Below are positions 34,345 through 43,008 of a DNA stretch of 50,154 nucleotides, piece by piece. The first letter of the stretch is position 1. Each line of letters begins with the position of its first letter. This stretch comes from Chlorobiota bacterium (GTDB taxonomy: Bacteria; Bacteroidota; Ignavibacteria; OLB7), in the NCBI GenBank assembly GCA_021296135.1, contig JAGWAZ010000007.1, positions 1 through 50,154 on the forward strand, given 5' to 3'. The position numbers and the translations under genes were made by a program. The notes under the pieces are model-generated. The model was not told the DNA's origin. It ran no database searches and saw only the letters and a program-made list of their open reading frames with translations.

Positions 34345-36774
34345 ATGAAACTGCTACGACTATTGATAATAGCTTTGATCTCCCTGGGAGGATGGAAACA
34401 GACCTCTCTCCTGGGACAAGAGGAGCAGTCACGGACCTCTTCTGCTGCTCCATATTCCGGAACCGAATACTTTATCTCGTTTCCCCGGAGCGATCCTGAC
34501 CGAAGACACCATTTCATGGGATTGATGATTACCTCCGAGTTTGCAACAATCGGTACAATCGAGGTACCGATAGTTCCGGATGATCCCCTCAAGACGATCA
34601 AGAGTTTTGAGACAACATCGTTTGAGGTAGAACCAGGGAAGGTCACGATGATCCCGATCGATCGATCGCTGGAACCTGATTATCCAGGAGAGGCAAACCA
34701 TAATGGTGAAGCATCCGAACGAACAGTCCGTTTAACGTCACGCGCTCCGGTTTCAGTAACGGTAATTAATGCCCGGCAAGGCTCGAGTGGAGCCTATTCG
34801 GTCTTGCCGGTTGATCACTGGGGTAAAGAGTACATGGCAACTATTCTGCCGGCTACACCGAACCACAATGAGATCACAAACCAGGTTCTCATCACCGCTG
34901 CCTCTGATGAAACAGAGATTACTGTCTCCCCGAGCGCTAAGGTATCAAAATGGGATCCAGGAGAGAAAATCCGTTTCCAACTCAACCGTAACCAGACCTG
35001 GCTTTTGCAAGCAAATGCACTGCCGGGGACAAATGGCTCACTCGACCTGAGTGGAACAACCATTACTGCCAGCAAACCGGTCGGTGTTGTTGCAGCACAT
35101 ACACGAGCAGCTTTATCTGAGAACCCGACTGAACTCTTCGATAGCAAACGCTATGCTGCCTGGCATGCAATCATGCAGATGCCAATGGAAGCAGAAGAAT
35201 GGGGGAAAGAATATTTTGCCACACCCCTTGGAAATACTAATGATCGATTCAGAGTAATTGCCAAACAGAGTACTTCCGTGCATGTAGACCTGTACGATAA
35301 TAATGGTGGATCTATTGATCGGAGGTCTATTGAACTGAGGCCTGGCCAAGTAGTTGATGTCACAGCATCGTCAATTGGAATGCAATTGAATGGCCCAACA
35401 GGCTGGAGTTCCAACAAGCAGTTCATGCTGACTCAGATCAAAACCAGTGGTGGCGACTACCCCAATCCGGAAAACAGTCCGGAACTGATCCGCCTTGTAC
35501 CGACAAATCGTTATGCTAATCGGACCGTTTTTGGACTTCCTAATACGATTGGAGAAACATCCTTGAGCGAATTTGATCTCCGTTTGATCGCAACCGGAAA
35601 TGGGAATCCATTTGAAAACATTCTGGTTGATGGACTCAAAGTTGTCGATCTTCCAAACGGATCAATCTCGCAGATTACAGGCAACTACTGGAGCTTTAAA
35701 GGTACGATTGTCCCAGGAGGACACACAATCACAACATCGAATGGTGTGCTCTTTACAGGTAACGTTAAGGGTAATAGCGGAGATGCCGGCAGTGTGTCAC
35801 TGGGCTGGGGGCTTCCCCATTGGTCGGCAACGATAGAGGCTGATGTAACGCCCCCACGCATCCTTGCACAGACAGAGCCTTCAACGGATCAACTACAGGT
35901 CGTTGTAACCGATCGGACGCAGACATACTTCAGTGGCATCGACGAAGTGGCAGTATATAACAGTCCGGGCTGGGAACGCAACACATTCAATCGCCCGTTC
36001 GATCCAGACCTTGATGCTACTGCGCAATTCAATGTTAAGGCAGGTGTTGACCCGAGCGGACCTCTCACACTCCTTCTGCGTGATCGTGACGGGAATGAAG
36101 CAACTACTCAGGTTCATAATGGAGTCTGTCAGAAGACTGCATATGCCGCGACTGACAATGTTACTCTCTTTGTAGGCAACTCAGGACAGGACGAGAAGAT
36201 AATTCGAATAGATGCTAATCCGTGTGGTGATGAGGCCCATATTACACGGATGAAGTATGATTTGAATACAGAGGCAAACAAACATCTGGAAGCCCCGGCA
36301 TTTACTGATGGAGGATCGACTCCCTATACAATTGGGGCAAATGACTCAACCGAAATTCGTATACGTACCCACCCTAACCTAAGTGGAGAGTTTACGGTGC
36401 AGACGACGCTTGAGTTAATCATCGACGATCAACCACACAAGATTCCAATCACCCTTGTTGTTGACCGAACGGTAGGGATCGCTGATGAAAACGGCGTGGA
36501 AGGATTCCTTGCTATGCAGGTTGCACCTAATCCGTTTACGCAAAAGACATTCATCACGTTCGGAAAAATTTCCGACAAGAACAGACGTGTTGAGATCATT
36601 GATGCACTGGGTTCCATCGTCAGGACATATCAACCGTCAGAGCTTGCCGGGAACGCTCGGATCGAGTGGAATGGTAAAGACAAGAATGGCAAGAAACTTG
36701 GAGCAGGACTCTACATTGCCCGGTTGACTTCTTCGGAAGGAACGAGCCTAAGGCGCATACTGCTTGTACGATGA
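34345..36774 (+). CDS. T9SS surface protein with IgGFc-binding-type domain
   Basis: 809 residues, signal peptide MKLLRLLIIALISLGGW with cleavage near residue 25. The N-terminal half matches the IgGFc-binding-protein N-terminal domain: GTEYFISFPRSD, SVTVINARQGSSGAYSVLPV, WGKEYMATILPATPNHNEI, SKPVGVVAAHTRA. This domain is common in bacterial surface proteins despite its name. A beta-rich middle follows, and the type A sorting domain ends the protein (MQVAPNPFTQKTFITFGK, WNGKDKNGKKLGAGLYIARL, RRILLVR). The export route is T9SS. It ends a locus led by an ECF sigma factor and is followed by a strong terminator. Confidence 0.9.
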   Translation: MKLLRLLIIALISLGGWKQTSLLGQEEQSRTSSAAPYSGTEYFISFPRSDPDRRHHFMGLMITSEFATIGTIEVPIVPDDPLKTIKSFETTSFEVEPGKVTMIPIDRSLEPDYPGEANHNGEASERTVRLTSRAPVSVTVINARQGSSGAYSVLPVDHWGKEYMATILPATPNHNEITNQVLITAASDETEITVSPSAKVSKWDPGEKIRFQLNRNQTWLLQANALPGTNGSLDLSGTTITASKPVGVVAAHTRAALSENPTELFDSKRYAAWHAIMQMPMEAEEWGKEYFATPLGNTNDRFRVIAKQSTSVHVDLYDNNGGSIDRRSIELRPGQVVDVTASSIGMQLNGPTGWSSNKQFMLTQIKTSGGDYPNPENSPELIRLVPTNRYANRTVFGLPNTIGETSLSEFDLRLIATGNGNPFENILVDGLKVVDLPNGSISQITGNYWSFKGTIVPGGHTITTSNGVLFTGNVKGNSGDAGSVSLGWGLPHWSATIEADVTPPRILAQTEPSTDQLQVVVTDRTQTYFSGIDEVAVYNSPGWERNTFNRPFDPDLDATAQFNVKAGVDPSGPLTLLLRDRDGNEATTQVHNGVCQKTAYAATDNVTLFVGNSGQDEKIIRIDANPCGDEAHITRMKYDLNTEANKHLEAPAFTDGGSTPYTIGANDSTEIRIRTHPNLSGEFTVQTTLELIIDDQPHKIPITLVVDRTVGIADENGVEGFLAMQVAPNPFTQKTFITFGKISDKNRRVEIIDALGSIVRTYQPSELAGNARIEWNGKDKNGKKLGAGLYIARLTSSEGTSLRRILLVR

Positions 36775-36815
36775 AAAAATACCACTGATAGATAAAGATT
36801 CGGGTCTTTTTCAAT

Positions 36816-36853
36816 AACGGAACGTGAGCACGGGTGACTCACGCTCCGTTTTT
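36816..36853 (+). terminator. Strong rho-independent terminator
   Basis: AACGGAACGTGAG pairs with CTCACGCTCCGTT (13 positions, one mismatch) around a 9-nt loop, followed by TTTTTG. It ends the sigma/anti-sigma/cargo transcript. Confidence 0.9.
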
Positions 36854-36896
36854 GTTGGCACTACGTAATACTAATTCGAAATTGCCGTGCTGATAG

Positions 36897-37151
36897 GCCG
36901 CAAGCGGAGAAGCATCTCGAGGGATTCTATATCATCGCTTCTGCATTTTCCGTAGTCTTCTACCTGTCCACGAGGCTCTTCATCCGCCCAAGGCGGAAGA
37001 ATACCGATTCTTTGAGTTCCCGGAGGGAAGTGGTATCATCCTGGATATTGAGAACCTCGCAATAAACGTCAGACTGAACTGGTCAGATTTTGTGCATGAG
37101 TTGCCATATACAAATGATGTGATTGTCATTGAGAAGATTGAAAAGGAATGA
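36897..37151 (+). pseudogene. Remnant of an unidentified gene
   Basis: A frame without ATG is open from 36897 to TGA 37149-37151. Its last ~50 codons look like genuine protein: EYRFFEFPEGSGIILDIENL, NVRLNWSDFVHELPY, then NDVIVIEKIEKE. The part before about 36990 is weaker and may have shifted frame. I cannot name the family. It may be the end of a small cytoplasmic protein whose start was lost. The rest of the 36775-37287 gap holds only the terminator and no recognisable feature. Confidence 0.35.
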
Positions 37152-37287
37152 CTCAATAGTGTGTTTCTGTGATTACCATGCAGGTATATCAAAAGACCTA
37201 TTCAGTTGACTAAACTTTTCTCCATTTACTTGTCGTATTCCCATCTGCCATGATCGTATCCATATACCAATAAACCGCACGAGACCT

Positions 37288-38556
37288 ATGATGAAACGCT
37301 CGACGATGCTACTCTTGCTTGGATGCACTCTGCTCACCTTCGGCTACACAAGAGACCACACCGGTACCCTTGTCTCAAAAATCTATCTTCACCATACAAC
37401 ATTGATCCGCACTACACCCGGGGTTGATATTCGGTTCTATGACCTGAGCATCCCTTCGAATGTCCGAGAGGTCGGAACAATCAATATTGAGGGGAACAGC
37501 GATGTGGCGACCTACAACACGTTTATGTATGCAGATCAGGGGAATGATCTTGTGGTCTACGATATCAGCAACCCAGCACAGGCCCGACCACTCGACACCA
37601 TACCGGACATCTTCTTCCGCTCCGGTGCGGAAATTGCGAACTGGCTCAATGGAGATGACCTGAATGCGAATCAGTTCGGGGGAGCCAACGGATGTGGATC
37701 CGAAGGGTGCGATATTAACAACGAATCAAGCGATCTTGACTTCAGCGACCCATGGAGCACCACCTGGGGGACTGGTACGATCAATGGTTACCACCCTCTC
37801 AACTACAGTAATGGGTCGATCGGGATGACAAATGCAGCAACCGGTTCCTCTTCTTCGAGATCCACAAGCTCAAACTCCAACTCCGGACTGAACGGTCAGC
37901 GACGTGAGGGAACTGGCGGTTCGCTGGCTCGTTTCATAATCGTTGGCAAGCGCCTTTACTGTATTGACAACCGGAATCTGATTGTCTTTGATCTTTCGAA
38001 CGCAGCCGAACCAGACTTCCTGAAACGTACAGAGGTCAGTCAGGATATTGAGACGATCTTCTATGCGAAACACCATCTTTTCATTGGTGGGCAGCAGGGA
38101 GTCTACATCTATGATGTTGAGGATAACATTGATCCTCAGTATCGAGGGGAATTTGAACATGCAGAGCGATGTGATCCTGTCGTCGTTGATGGTGATCGTG
38201 CCTATGTCACCCTTCGTGGTGGCAGTCCATGTGGTCAATGGAGAAGCCAGATGGATATACTCGACGTAAGCGACGTGCGGAACCCTCGCCTGCTGAAGAC
38301 CTATGAAAACGTGAACAGCCCATATGGGCTTGCGGTTCGTGACGGCATCGCAATAGTCTGTGATGGAGAGTTCGGAATGCGAATACTGAACGTGGAAGAC
38401 GAGAAACGGATTCGTGAGTGTGACAGGATAAGGGAGATCACACCCTTTGATGTAATCTGGCATAACGATATGCTGATCGTCACCGCAAAGGAAGGATTCT
38501 TTCTCTATGATGCGAGCGATCCATGCAATCTGAAGAAATACTCACAGTTGTTCTGA
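37288..38556 (+). CDS. LVIVD-repeat beta-propeller protein
   Basis: 422 residues with an N-terminal signal (MLLLLGCTLLTFGYT; a lipobox-like GCTLL is possible). LVIVD repeats are visible: DIRFYDLSIPSNVREVGTIN, LVVYDISNPAQARPL, LIVFDLSNAAEPDFLKRTEV, GVYIYDVED, MDILDVSDVRNPRLLKTYEN, FLYDASDPCNLKKYSQL. They form a propeller in the periplasm or at the cell surface. A Ser/Asn/Gly-rich insertion at about 125-210 (SSSSRSTSSNSNSGL) lies between blades 2 and 3. There is no sorting domain, so it is not an obvious T9SS cargo. Its ligand is unknown. It is transcribed alone and converges on the polyferredoxin gene. Confidence 0.85.
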   Translation: MMKRSTMLLLLGCTLLTFGYTRDHTGTLVSKIYLHHTTLIRTTPGVDIRFYDLSIPSNVREVGTINIEGNSDVATYNTFMYADQGNDLVVYDISNPAQARPLDTIPDIFFRSGAEIANWLNGDDLNANQFGGANGCGSEGCDINNESSDLDFSDPWSTTWGTGTINGYHPLNYSNGSIGMTNAATGSSSSRSTSSNSNSGLNGQRREGTGGSLARFIIVGKRLYCIDNRNLIVFDLSNAAEPDFLKRTEVSQDIETIFYAKHHLFIGGQQGVYIYDVEDNIDPQYRGEFEHAERCDPVVVDGDRAYVTLRGGSPCGQWRSQMDILDVSDVRNPRLLKTYENVNSPYGLAVRDGIAIVCDGEFGMRILNVEDEKRIRECDRIREITPFDVIWHNDMLIVTAKEGFFLYDASDPCNLKKYSQLF

Positions 38557-38565
38557 AGTATATTG

Positions 38566-38603
38566 CATGCAGGACAATCCGTTGCGGCAGATTGTCCTGC
38601 ATG
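38566..38603. terminator. Bidirectional hairpin between convergent genes
   Basis: CATGCAGGACAATC (38566-38579) and GATTGTCCTGCATG (38590-38603) pair perfectly over 14 bp around a 10-nt loop. It lies directly between the convergent genes at 37288 and 38609. T-runs are weak on both sides. Confidence 0.7.
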
Positions 38604-38608
38604 AATTC

Positions 38609-40018
38609 TCATTCCTGACTAAATGCTCTTTCCCTCCACTCCTCATTCTTTGCATCTCCTCGCCTCGGCATCATGATTTCACTTTCGGGAACAAGGACCG
38701 GTTCGTTGTAACGCCCTTTGGTCGGTCCATTCTCAAGGCTCAACACGCCACGCGGACAGACGTTCGCACAAATGCCACAGCCGACACATGAAGCACGGAT
38801 AATGTTCTGTCCCCGCTGTGCATAGGCACGAACGTCAATACCCATCTCGCAATAGGTAGAGCAGTTACCACAGGAAATGCATTGTGAACTGTTCGTGGTA
38901 ATTCTAAACCGGGAGAAGTATTTCTGGATAATGCCAAGGATTGCGGCCTGAGGGCATCCAAACCGACACCAGACACGAGACCCCATGATGGGATAGAAGC
39001 CGACACCGATGACCCCGGAGAAGGCCATGCCGATAAGGAATCCATATGTCTTGTTGAAGCCATTGGAGGCCTCACGAAGAATCATGTTTCCTGAATCCGC
39101 GTTGATCCAGAGAAGTGCTGTTGTGGCAACTATAAAGACCAGAACAGAGTGAATCATCCAACGTTCAACTTTCCATGCTTTCATGCTCTTGTCGGAAAGC
39201 TGTCGCCACTGATCGCCTGCTGTTTCGGCTAATCCCCCACAACCACAGACCCAGGAACAATACCACCGTTTGCCGAAAAAGTATGTGAGTACTGGTACAC
39301 CGATAAAGGCTATCACAACTGCCCAACGTACCATGAATACACCCCAACCTCCGGCCTGCTCCAGAGAATTGAGTGTTCCTGGAAAGAAGTAATCATACTT
39401 CAGTGGCCAGAAGTAGCTGAAGTAAAACTCCGGCTGCTGGAGCATAATGAGCAATGCGGGAATCAGAAACGCGAGGAAAAGCTGGAAGAACATCACCGAG
39501 ATCGTACGAATGATCTGGTATCGGTTGTGACGATACTTCAGGATCGCACGAAACCCCATCACAAGAACAGCAACCGTATAGAACGTACCATAGAGGAACC
39601 ACTGATCGGCGGCTTTGCCTCGCAATGTGTAGCTCAAGGGATCGACAGTGCGGATAAGCCCCTCAAGAGTTCCGGGGAACCAATAGAGAAGAACATAGAA
39701 TCCGGTAATCAGAATCGCAAGATTCCACGTGAAGAAGCTCCTGCGTGTGCTTGGTGAGAACATGACTCCATTGTTATCCACACCGGGAGCATGCTGCTTC
39801 TGATAACGCTCAATACTGAAGATTACTCCACCGAGGCTAAGTAATCCAAGCGAAAGAATCAGGAAAAGGATCGGATTTGTCTGACCCGTAAACCCTGCCA
39901 CGAGCAGAAAGAGAAACCCAAGACCGGAAAGCCCGGCGCCAAGCTTTTCGGTCGAGCTCATACTGACGGTTGGGTCGCCTGCAATCTGAATTGATGGATA
40001 TGTTCTGTTGAGAGACAT
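38609..40018 (-). CDS. Membrane polyferredoxin (NapH/MauN-like 4Fe-4S protein)
   Basis: 469 residues. Several hydrophobic helices are interrupted by two CxxxC/CxxCG-type signals (WYCSWVCGCGG near 255 and VWCRFGCPQAA near 355). At the end are two 4Fe-4S ferredoxin motifs: CISCGNCSTYCEMG and CVGCGICANVCPRG. NapH-type proteins pass electrons between the quinone pool and a partner enzyme at the inner membrane. The neighbouring gene encodes a FAD/NAD(P)H oxidoreductase on the same strand with a ~90-bp gap, suggesting an electron-transfer pair. Its terminal partner is not encoded here. The start ATG 40018 lies at the edge of heptamer array J. Confidence 0.88.
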   Translation of the reverse strand: MSLNRTYPSIQIAGDPTVSMSSTEKLGAGLSGLGFLFLLVAGFTGQTNPILFLILSLGLLSLGGVIFSIERYQKQHAPGVDNNGVMFSPSTRRSFFTWNLAILITGFYVLLYWFPGTLEGLIRTVDPLSYTLRGKAADQWFLYGTFYTVAVLVMGFRAILKYRHNRYQIIRTISVMFFQLFLAFLIPALLIMLQQPEFYFSYFWPLKYDYFFPGTLNSLEQAGGWGVFMVRWAVVIAFIGVPVLTYFFGKRWYCSWVCGCGGLAETAGDQWRQLSDKSMKAWKVERWMIHSVLVFIVATTALLWINADSGNMILREASNGFNKTYGFLIGMAFSGVIGVGFYPIMGSRVWCRFGCPQAAILGIIQKYFSRFRITTNSSQCISCGNCSTYCEMGIDVRAYAQRGQNIIRASCVGCGICANVCPRGVLSLENGPTKGRYNEPVLVPESEIMMPRRGDAKNEEWRERAFSQE

Positions 40019-40052
40019 TAGTGATTGATAGTAATTAGTAGATAGTAGCAGT
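40018..40052. repeat. Heptamer array J (upstream of the polyferredoxin)
   Basis: Five units TTAGTGA, TTGATAG, TAATTAG, TAGATAG, TAGCAGT. It starts at the first base of the gene's start codon and runs upstream of it. Confidence 0.65.
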
Positions 40053-40108
40053 ACATGAACAATGTTCTTCTTCGCGTCCGCCCGGTGAATTGCGCCTTTG
40101 TGTGATTC

Positions 40109-41464
40109 TTATTCCGTGCCAACAAGTTCCAGCAGTCTCGAGCGAACTCCTCTCTTTCTCTTTAACATCACTTTTCTTCCCCAATATCGCTCATTGTATT
40201 GTTTCACAACGGCTCTTTCGAACTGTGTGTAGAACTCCGGATCGAAGTTGGCCGCGCCAAGATGTTCAAGCACATAGTCAATCGTTCTTCTCTCACGTAG
40301 CCACCTCTCCCAAACTGCCTGATTATGCCTGATACCAAAGAAATTCGAACCAATCACGACACCATCGGATGCACGATAGTTAATGCGAACTGCATGATGT
40401 CCGTCGGGATGTTCCCAGTAAAGAGACTCCTCACCATCCTGTGGCCGGCTTGCCACGAAGCCATAGGTCTGGTACTCTATGTGTAAGAACTTTGCGCTGT
40501 TGAACCAGACCCCCCGATCGTAGGCTGCTCGCTCTCCGCAGATCGTCCGTGCCACTGTCTCTCCATGCATTCTCCCGGTGTACCAGAGTTGTTCAATCGG
40601 AGGATGCCCTGAACGTGGCTCACGGAACTGCCCGCAATCGCCGATAGCATAGACATCCGGCACGTTTGTCTCGAAGTAGTTATTAATCATCACTCCGCGA
40701 CCGACTTCAACGCCAGAATCCCTAAGGAATTCGATGTTTGGCATCACGCCGGTCGTCAATCCAACAAACTGACAGGCTATCTCCTCATTCTTGTTGGTAA
40801 TGATAGCGCGTACACGGCCGGTCTCATCGGGAAGGATTTCTTTCAGTTCAGTCTCAAGCCGAAGATCGATATGATGTTCGCGAATATGACGACTAATCAT
40901 CAACCCCTCTTCGGTTGGAAGGATGTTTGTCCAGTACCCCGACTCACGCACAAGGAACGTCACCGGTATATGACGCGAATGAAGCATTTCGGCCATCTCA
41001 ATACCGATCAGTCCACCACCAACAACCACGGCTCGATTGATCCCTTGCGTGTTCTCCTCCATCAATTCAAGGTCTTGCAGGTTATAGAGACCTTGTACCC
41101 CTCTCAGGTCTTGCCCCGGCCATCCGAATTTGCGAGACTTCGAGCCTGTGGCAAGGATCAGAACATCATAGTAAACTATGTCCCCTCCCGTCAGCATCAG
41201 TCCCTTCTTTTCGGTATCGACTTTGGTCACATAACCCCGTACAAGCTCAATCCGGTTCTTCTTCCAGAACCAGTCCTCATAGGGCTTCGTGTTCTCGTAG
41301 GTCATATGCCCCATATAGATATACATCAGGGCAGTGCGGCTGTAGAAATGATCAGACTCTTCGGAGATAACAGTAATCCGATGATCGCTGAACTTGCGGA
41401 TAAACCGTGCAGCTGTAATCCCTGATATACCGTTTCCGATGATAACGACGTTTTTCTTTTGCAT
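40109..41464 (-). CDS. FAD-dependent NAD(P)H oxidoreductase
   Basis: From ATG 41464 (MQKKN) the protein has 451 residues; an upstream in-frame start at 41500 is less likely. The FAD-binding motif VVIIGNGISGITAARFIRK opens the protein, VLILATGS follows, and a second dinucleotide fold (AVVVGGGLIGIEMAEML) binds NAD(P)H. DVYAIGDCGQF marks the FAD end. It resembles the rubredoxin/ferredoxin or nitrite reductase (NirB N-terminal) reductase group. No redox-active CxxxxC motif is seen. It probably oxidises NAD(P)H and passes electrons to the adjacent membrane polyferredoxin. Its C-terminal ~120 residues (KFLHIEYQTYGFV onward) are of less clear function. Confidence 0.87.
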   Translation of the reverse strand: MQKKNVVIIGNGISGITAARFIRKFSDHRITVISEESDHFYSRTALMYIYMGHMTYENTKPYEDWFWKKNRIELVRGYVTKVDTEKKGLMLTGGDIVYYDVLILATGSKSRKFGWPGQDLRGVQGLYNLQDLELMEENTQGINRAVVVGGGLIGIEMAEMLHSRHIPVTFLVRESGYWTNILPTEEGLMISRHIREHHIDLRLETELKEILPDETGRVRAIITNKNEEIACQFVGLTTGVMPNIEFLRDSGVEVGRGVMINNYFETNVPDVYAIGDCGQFREPRSGHPPIEQLWYTGRMHGETVARTICGERAAYDRGVWFNSAKFLHIEYQTYGFVASRPQDGEESLYWEHPDGHHAVRINYRASDGVVIGSNFFGIRHNQAVWERWLRERRTIDYVLEHLGAANFDPEFYTQFERAVVKQYNERYWGRKVMLKRKRGVRSRLLELVGTE

Positions 41465-41720
41465 GCAGGTCTGTATTGACAGGTAATTCCCTTCGATCAC
41501 TGTGATGGGGAGAAAGATTCCGCTCTTACTATTCCATATAAGGGGAAAATATTCCGTAAGATATGTGTAGAACGGTTTCTGAGGTAATATACGGAAGGTC
41601 GGGTCTAACTGGGAGCGGGTATCACTATCTCCAATCTGTTTTGATCTGATCGTTAACCCAAAGACTGAACGGATTGAGCAAAGAGAGATACGGTATCATC
41701 TCGATCACATAAAAATTTTG

Positions 41721-42896
41721 TTATTTCTTCACCACCCACACGTCACGAAAGCCCATTGCCGAGGCTTTCGACTTCGCTTCGTCCTGCGATTCAAACGAAC
41801 CGAATCGTATACGATAAAGCGTCTCCCCACTCTTCTTTGTTGTTATCACCTTAACGTTAGAGCCTCCTTTCGATCGTACTCGGGCAGCAAGTCTGTCAGC
41901 TTCGGATTTATCTGGGGTTGCGCCAACTTGGATTGTATACTTTGTGCTTGATGAGAACGGCTTGATCGCCCGCTCGGTAGTTGATGATCCATCATTTTCC
42001 TTTTCAGAGGAGAGTACTGTTGTCCGATCGACTCCCTCCTTCAACTCATCTCCTTTATCCACCAATTCCGATGGTGTTGCCGACGTTCTTTCGTCAGGCT
42101 CTCTCTCGGCAGCCTCCGGCTCGGTTTTCTTTTCCTGTTTCTCTTCCTGTTCTTCGTTCACAAACCCCACATCCTCCTCGGATAACTCCTCCACCTCATC
42201 ATTAAGATTTTCCTCAGCCTCCCCAGCCTCTTCTTCAACCTGATCCGATAACTCCATCTTCTCCCCTGGCGTCAAACTTTCATCGGAATCGATCTCGGTC
42301 TCAAGCTGTGGACGATCAGTTACTAACGTCAAGTTCTCTTCTATCAGGGGTTCTTCGCTGCTGAACAGACCGGTTATGTATGCAACACTCCCTGCATAGA
42401 GTATCAGAGCACCAAAAATGCCAACGAGAAGAATTGCCGTCATACCAAGCGGTCCGATGCGTCGTTTCTTCTCGGACTCGTCTACTTTCATCGTCACCCT
42501 CTCCGATTGGGGGCTCCATATCTCCGGTCGAATTCTAAGCGGCGGGATACGTTCCGGAGAGGGGTCGCCTGGTACTGCCCGCTCCTTAGGCACATCTCTT
42601 TGTGCCCCTTCGATCTGCTCTAGAGCCTCCGGATTGATTCCACGCTCATAGCCCTTGCGCAAACGTTGATAGTCCTCAAGAGTCATGGCCCCAGAGGCAT
42701 TCCAGAGTTCGTCCCCTTCTGTTCTTTCCTTCTCATCAAGAGATGGCAGTGGAATTGAAGAATCAGCTTCTTCCCTTGAATCATTTCGCTTGTAGGCTGA
42801 AGACTCTCCCCTGTTTATCAAGCTTCCAATGCGACCAGTATCCCCTCCTTTCATTCGATTCTGGGCACTTCGCCCTTCGTGTTCGTGAGTATCCAT
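41721..42896 (-). CDS. SPOR-domain membrane protein
   Basis: 391 residues. A charged N-terminal cytoplasmic part (~1-155) precedes one transmembrane segment (about 156-180, MTAILLVGIFGALILYAGSV). A very Glu-rich linker follows (EEEAGEAEENLNDEVEELSE). The SPOR domain closes the protein (YTIQVGATPDKSEADRLAAR, ETLYRIRFGSFESQDEAKSK, VWVVKK). SPOR binds denuded peptidoglycan at the septum, so a role in cell division or envelope remodelling is likely. The start lies next to heptamer array H. Confidence 0.9.
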   Translation of the reverse strand: MDTHEHEGRSAQNRMKGGDTGRIGSLINRGESSAYKRNDSREEADSSIPLPSLDEKERTEGDELWNASGAMTLEDYQRLRKGYERGINPEALEQIEGAQRDVPKERAVPGDPSPERIPPLRIRPEIWSPQSERVTMKVDESEKKRRIGPLGMTAILLVGIFGALILYAGSVAYITGLFSSEEPLIEENLTLVTDRPQLETEIDSDESLTPGEKMELSDQVEEEAGEAEENLNDEVEELSEEDVGFVNEEQEEKQEKKTEPEAAEREPDERTSATPSELVDKGDELKEGVDRTTVLSSEKENDGSSTTERAIKPFSSSTKYTIQVGATPDKSEADRLAARVRSKGGSNVKVITTKKSGETLYRIRFGSFESQDEAKSKASAMGFRDVWVVKK

Positions 42897-42900
42897 GGTA

Positions 42901-42935
42901 TCAATTCAAAAATGATAAATGAAAAATTAAAAAAG
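42901..42935. repeat. Heptamer array H (upstream of the SPOR gene)
   Basis: Five AT-rich units TCAATTC, AAAAATG, ATAAATG, AAAAATT, AAAAAAG. It is similar in composition to array C. Confidence 0.55.
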
Positions 42936-42973
42936 CAGGGAGTGAACCCGTTGGGTTAATTCATAGCAGCACT

Positions 42974-43008
42974 CATTCTTTAATTTTCCTTTTGAATTTT
43001 TGCTTGCT
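42974..43008. repeat. Heptamer array I (at the 3' end of the barrel gene)
   Basis: Five units CATTCTT, TAATTTT, CCTTTTG, AATTTTT, GCTTGCT. It ends on the last base of the barrel gene's stop codon. With array H it makes up most of the 111-bp spacer. Confidence 0.5.

Noticed and set aside
38609-40018. CcoG (cytochrome oxidase assembly)
   Set aside because: Topology and the position of Cys motifs fit NapH/MauN-type polyferredoxins better, and no cco genes are present.
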